Below are positions 6,390 through 8,086 of a DNA stretch of 8,086 bases, piece by piece. Each line of letters starts with the position of its first letter. The stretch's first letter is position 1. A program made the position numbers and the translations under genes. Below the pieces are notes generated by a model that worked only from the letters and a program-made list of their open reading frames with translations, was not told the origin of the DNA and did no database searches. This DNA is from Candidatus Omnitrophota bacterium (GTDB lineage: Bacteria; Omnitrophota; Gorgyraeia; Tantalellales; Tantalellaceae): NCBI GenBank assembly GCA_030631915.1, contig DAOVKF010000070.1, positions 1 through 8,086 on the forward strand. Direction: 5' to 3'.

Positions 6390-8086
6390 ATGATATCCCT
6401 GCCAGGTATGATCCCGGGGATGTCGAAGGCAAAATATACGGAGACTGGGAAGAGGAGAACCGGTTTCATGCTGAACCCGGCACGGGCAAAACTCCATACT
6501 GCGTTGTCATTCCGCCTCCCAACGTGACGGGCATACTGCATATGGGGCATGCCCTCAACAACACCATTCAGGACATACTTATCAGATGGAAACGCATGCA
6601 GGGATATGAGACCCTGTGGATGCCCGGGACGGATCATGCCGGAATAGCCACGCAGAATGTCGTTGAACGCGTTATCGAAAAGCAAGGGCTGAAGAGGACG
6701 GACCTCGGGCGTGAGGGATTTCTTGAAAAGGTATGGCAGTGGAAAGAAGAGCACGGCAACACCATCATAAAACAGCTTAAAAGCCTGGGTTGCTCCTGTG
6801 ACTGGGAAAGGACGCGTTTTACCATGGACAAAGGGCTTTCCAGGGCGGTAAGGGAAGCCTTTGTCCGTTTATATGAGGACGGGCTTATTTACAGGGGCGA
6901 CTATATCATAAACTGGTGTCCGCGTTGTGGAACGGCTCTCAGCGACGAAGAAGCCGAGCATAGCGAAACGGACGGCATGCTGTATCATATCAGGTATCCC
7001 GTAAAGGGCAGACAGACCCTGGAAAAAGAGAACGAGGATTACATAGTGGTGGCCACCACGCGGCCCGAGACCATGCTGGGCGATGTTGCCGTTGCGGTAA
7101 ATCCGGACGACCGCAGATATACCGGGTTGAAAGGCAAAACCCTGATTTTGCCCATAGTCAAACGCGAGCTCAAGATTATATTTGACCGGACCGTTGATCC
7201 CGCTTTTGGCACCGGAGCTCTTAAAGTCACGCCGGCGCATGACAGCGTGGATTTTGAACTTGGCATAAGACACGGGCTTGAGAGGGTCAATGTAATGAAT
7301 CCGGACGGGACCATAAATGCGCTCGGCGGGGATTATGAAGGGATGGACAGGTTAGAATGCCGTGATGCCATTATAGAAGACCTCAGACACAGGAAACTTT
7401 TTGTAAAGTTCGAAGAACACAGGCATGCCGTGAGGCACTGTTACAGGTGCCACACCATGGTCGAGCCGCGGCTGTCCAAGCAGTGGTTTGTAAAAATGAA
7501 GCCGCTGGCCGAAGAAGGCATCGAAGTGGTCCGTGAAGGTACGGTAAAGTTTTACCCGGCAAGATGGACCGGAGTATACCTGAACTGGATGAAGAATATC
7601 AGGGACTGGTGCATATCACGGCAGATATGGTGGGGGCACCGCATCCCTGTCTGGTATTGCAGGAGGTGCCTTCATTATGAGAATGTGCGTGACGTTGAAG
7701 TGGCCGGCCCGGACAGCAGGGGGGTCATGGTAAGCGCTGACGCGGACCCTCCTGAAAAGTGCCCTTCGTGCGGCTGCGGTGATATCGAACAGGACCCGGA
7801 TGTCCTTGATACCTGGTTCAGTTCGTGGCTGTGGCCTGTCTCAACGCTGGGATGGCCGGATGAGACGGAAGAGCTGAGGACGTTTTATCCGACCGACGTC
7901 CTTGTGACAGCGCAGGAAATAATATTCTTCTGGGTCGCCCGCATGATCATGGCAGGCCTGAAATTCCGGGGGGCAGTGCCGTTCCGTGACGTATATATCC
8001 ACGGGACCGTGCGGGATGCCACTGGGACCAAGATGTCAAAATCCCTGGGCAATGTCATCGACCCGCTCGATATTATACGGGAATTC
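6368..8086 (+). CDS. valS: Valyl-tRNA synthetase (3' partial)
   Basis: Class I synthetase that charges tRNA(Val) with valine in the cytosol. The frame is open to the window end: 573 codons visible of roughly 880, so the anticodon-binding domain and C-terminal coiled coil are missing. Residues are numbered from the GTG at 6368. The HIGH motif is HMGH at 58-61 after PPPNVTG, and PGTDHAG contains D89. The CP1 editing domain has TTRPETMLGDVAV from 230 and FGTGALKVTPAHD, whose D292 matches the editing Asp. Two Cys4 sets look like zinc sites: C184/C187 with C358/C361, and C431/C434 with C465/C468. WWGHRIPVW, DTWFSSW (W483) and KMSKS (555-559) follow. The usual Asp of the VTGxD segment is replaced by Glu517. 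The overlap with cimA implies coupled translation; there is no room for a T-box leader directly upstream. ATG 6386 is an alternative start. Confidence 0.95.
   Translation, partial: MAKEKTMNDIPARYDPGDVEGKIYGDWEEENRFHAEPGTGKTPYCVVIPPPNVTGILHMGHALNNTIQDILIRWKRMQGYETLWMPGTDHAGIATQNVVERVIEKQGLKRTDLGREGFLEKVWQWKEEHGNTIIKQLKSLGCSCDWERTRFTMDKGLSRAVREAFVRLYEDGLIYRGDYIINWCPRCGTALSDEEAEHSETDGMLYHIRYPVKGRQTLEKENEDYIVVATTRPETMLGDVAVAVNPDDRRYTGLKGKTLILPIVKRELKIIFDRTVDPAFGTGALKVTPAHDSVDFELGIRHGLERVNVMNPDGTINALGGDYEGMDRLECRDAIIEDLRHRKLFVKFEEHRHAVRHCYRCHTMVEPRLSKQWFVKMKPLAEEGIEVVREGTVKFYPARWTGVYLNWMKNIRDWCISRQIWWGHRIPVWYCRRCLHYENVRDVEVAGPDSRGVMVSADADPPEKCPSCGCGDIEQDPDVLDTWFSSWLWPVSTLGWPDETEELRTFYPTDVLVTAQEIIFFWVARMIMAGLKFRGAVPFRDVYIHGTVRDATGTKMSKSLGNVIDPLDIIREF

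Noticed and set aside
8081..8086. Window ends exactly at GAATTC (EcoRI), suggesting a cloned restriction fragment end
   Set aside because: Other GAATTC sites occur inside (for example 1693-1698, and others in cimA), and the 5' end is not such a site, so this is probably coincidence.
1..8086. Search for tRNA genes, CRISPR repeats, insertion sequences, riboswitches, T-boxes and rho-independent terminators
   Set aside because: Coding sequence fills almost the whole window and no gap exceeds 43 bases; no hairpin followed by a T run, no repeat array and no transposase was seen. Control elements for the operon presumably lie upstream of the window.

Overview
The window is a densely packed, entirely plus-strand piece of one biosynthetic operon: (partial) homoserine dehydrogenase, threonine synthase, a phosphoglycerate-mutase-like phosphotransferase that probably acts as homoserine kinase, aspartate kinase, (R)-citramalate synthase, and (partial) valyl-tRNA synthetase. 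The largest gap between genes is 43 bases. The other junctions are 1, 7 and 16 bases, plus one overlap, so a single transcript is very likely. I see no promoter, terminator, RNA gene, mobile element, repeat array or CRISPR in the window. The operon is cut at both ends.

Layout. Bases 2-1198: hom, lacking about 35-40 N-terminal residues. 1242-2306: thrC. 2308-3525: the ApgM-like protein (alkaline phosphatase superfamily). 3533-4783: lysC with two ACT domains, and inside it a well-formed ribosome binding site and in-frame ATG (4286) that could yield a separate regulatory beta subunit. 4800-6389: cimA. 6368-8086: valS, running off the window after the KMSKS motif.

How the genes work together. 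LysC starts the aspartate pathway. Hom makes homoserine, a kinase must phosphorylate it, and ThrC converts O-phosphohomoserine to threonine. No GHMP-type thrB is present; the ApgM-like gene sits exactly where the kinase step is missing. CimA condenses pyruvate and acetyl-CoA to citramalate, a route to 2-oxobutyrate and isoleucine that does not consume threonine. ValS charges tRNA with valine, so the operon links aspartate-family and branched-chain amino acid supply to translation.

Organism. Starts are led by Shine-Dalgarno sequences and genes are coupled, as in bacteria. By eye the DNA is moderately GC-rich. Arginine codons are mostly AGG/AGA (about 21 of 27 in lysC by hand count) and ATA is common. 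ThrC resembles the Thermus-type short form and CimA the Geobacter-type enzyme. This fits an anaerobic or deep-branching bacterium (for example Omnitrophota, Desulfobacterota or Nitrospirota), but I cannot assign the phylum from this window. The content is mostly well-known metabolism. The points most worth a second look are the kinase replacement and the internal lysC start; I do not see an undescribed system.
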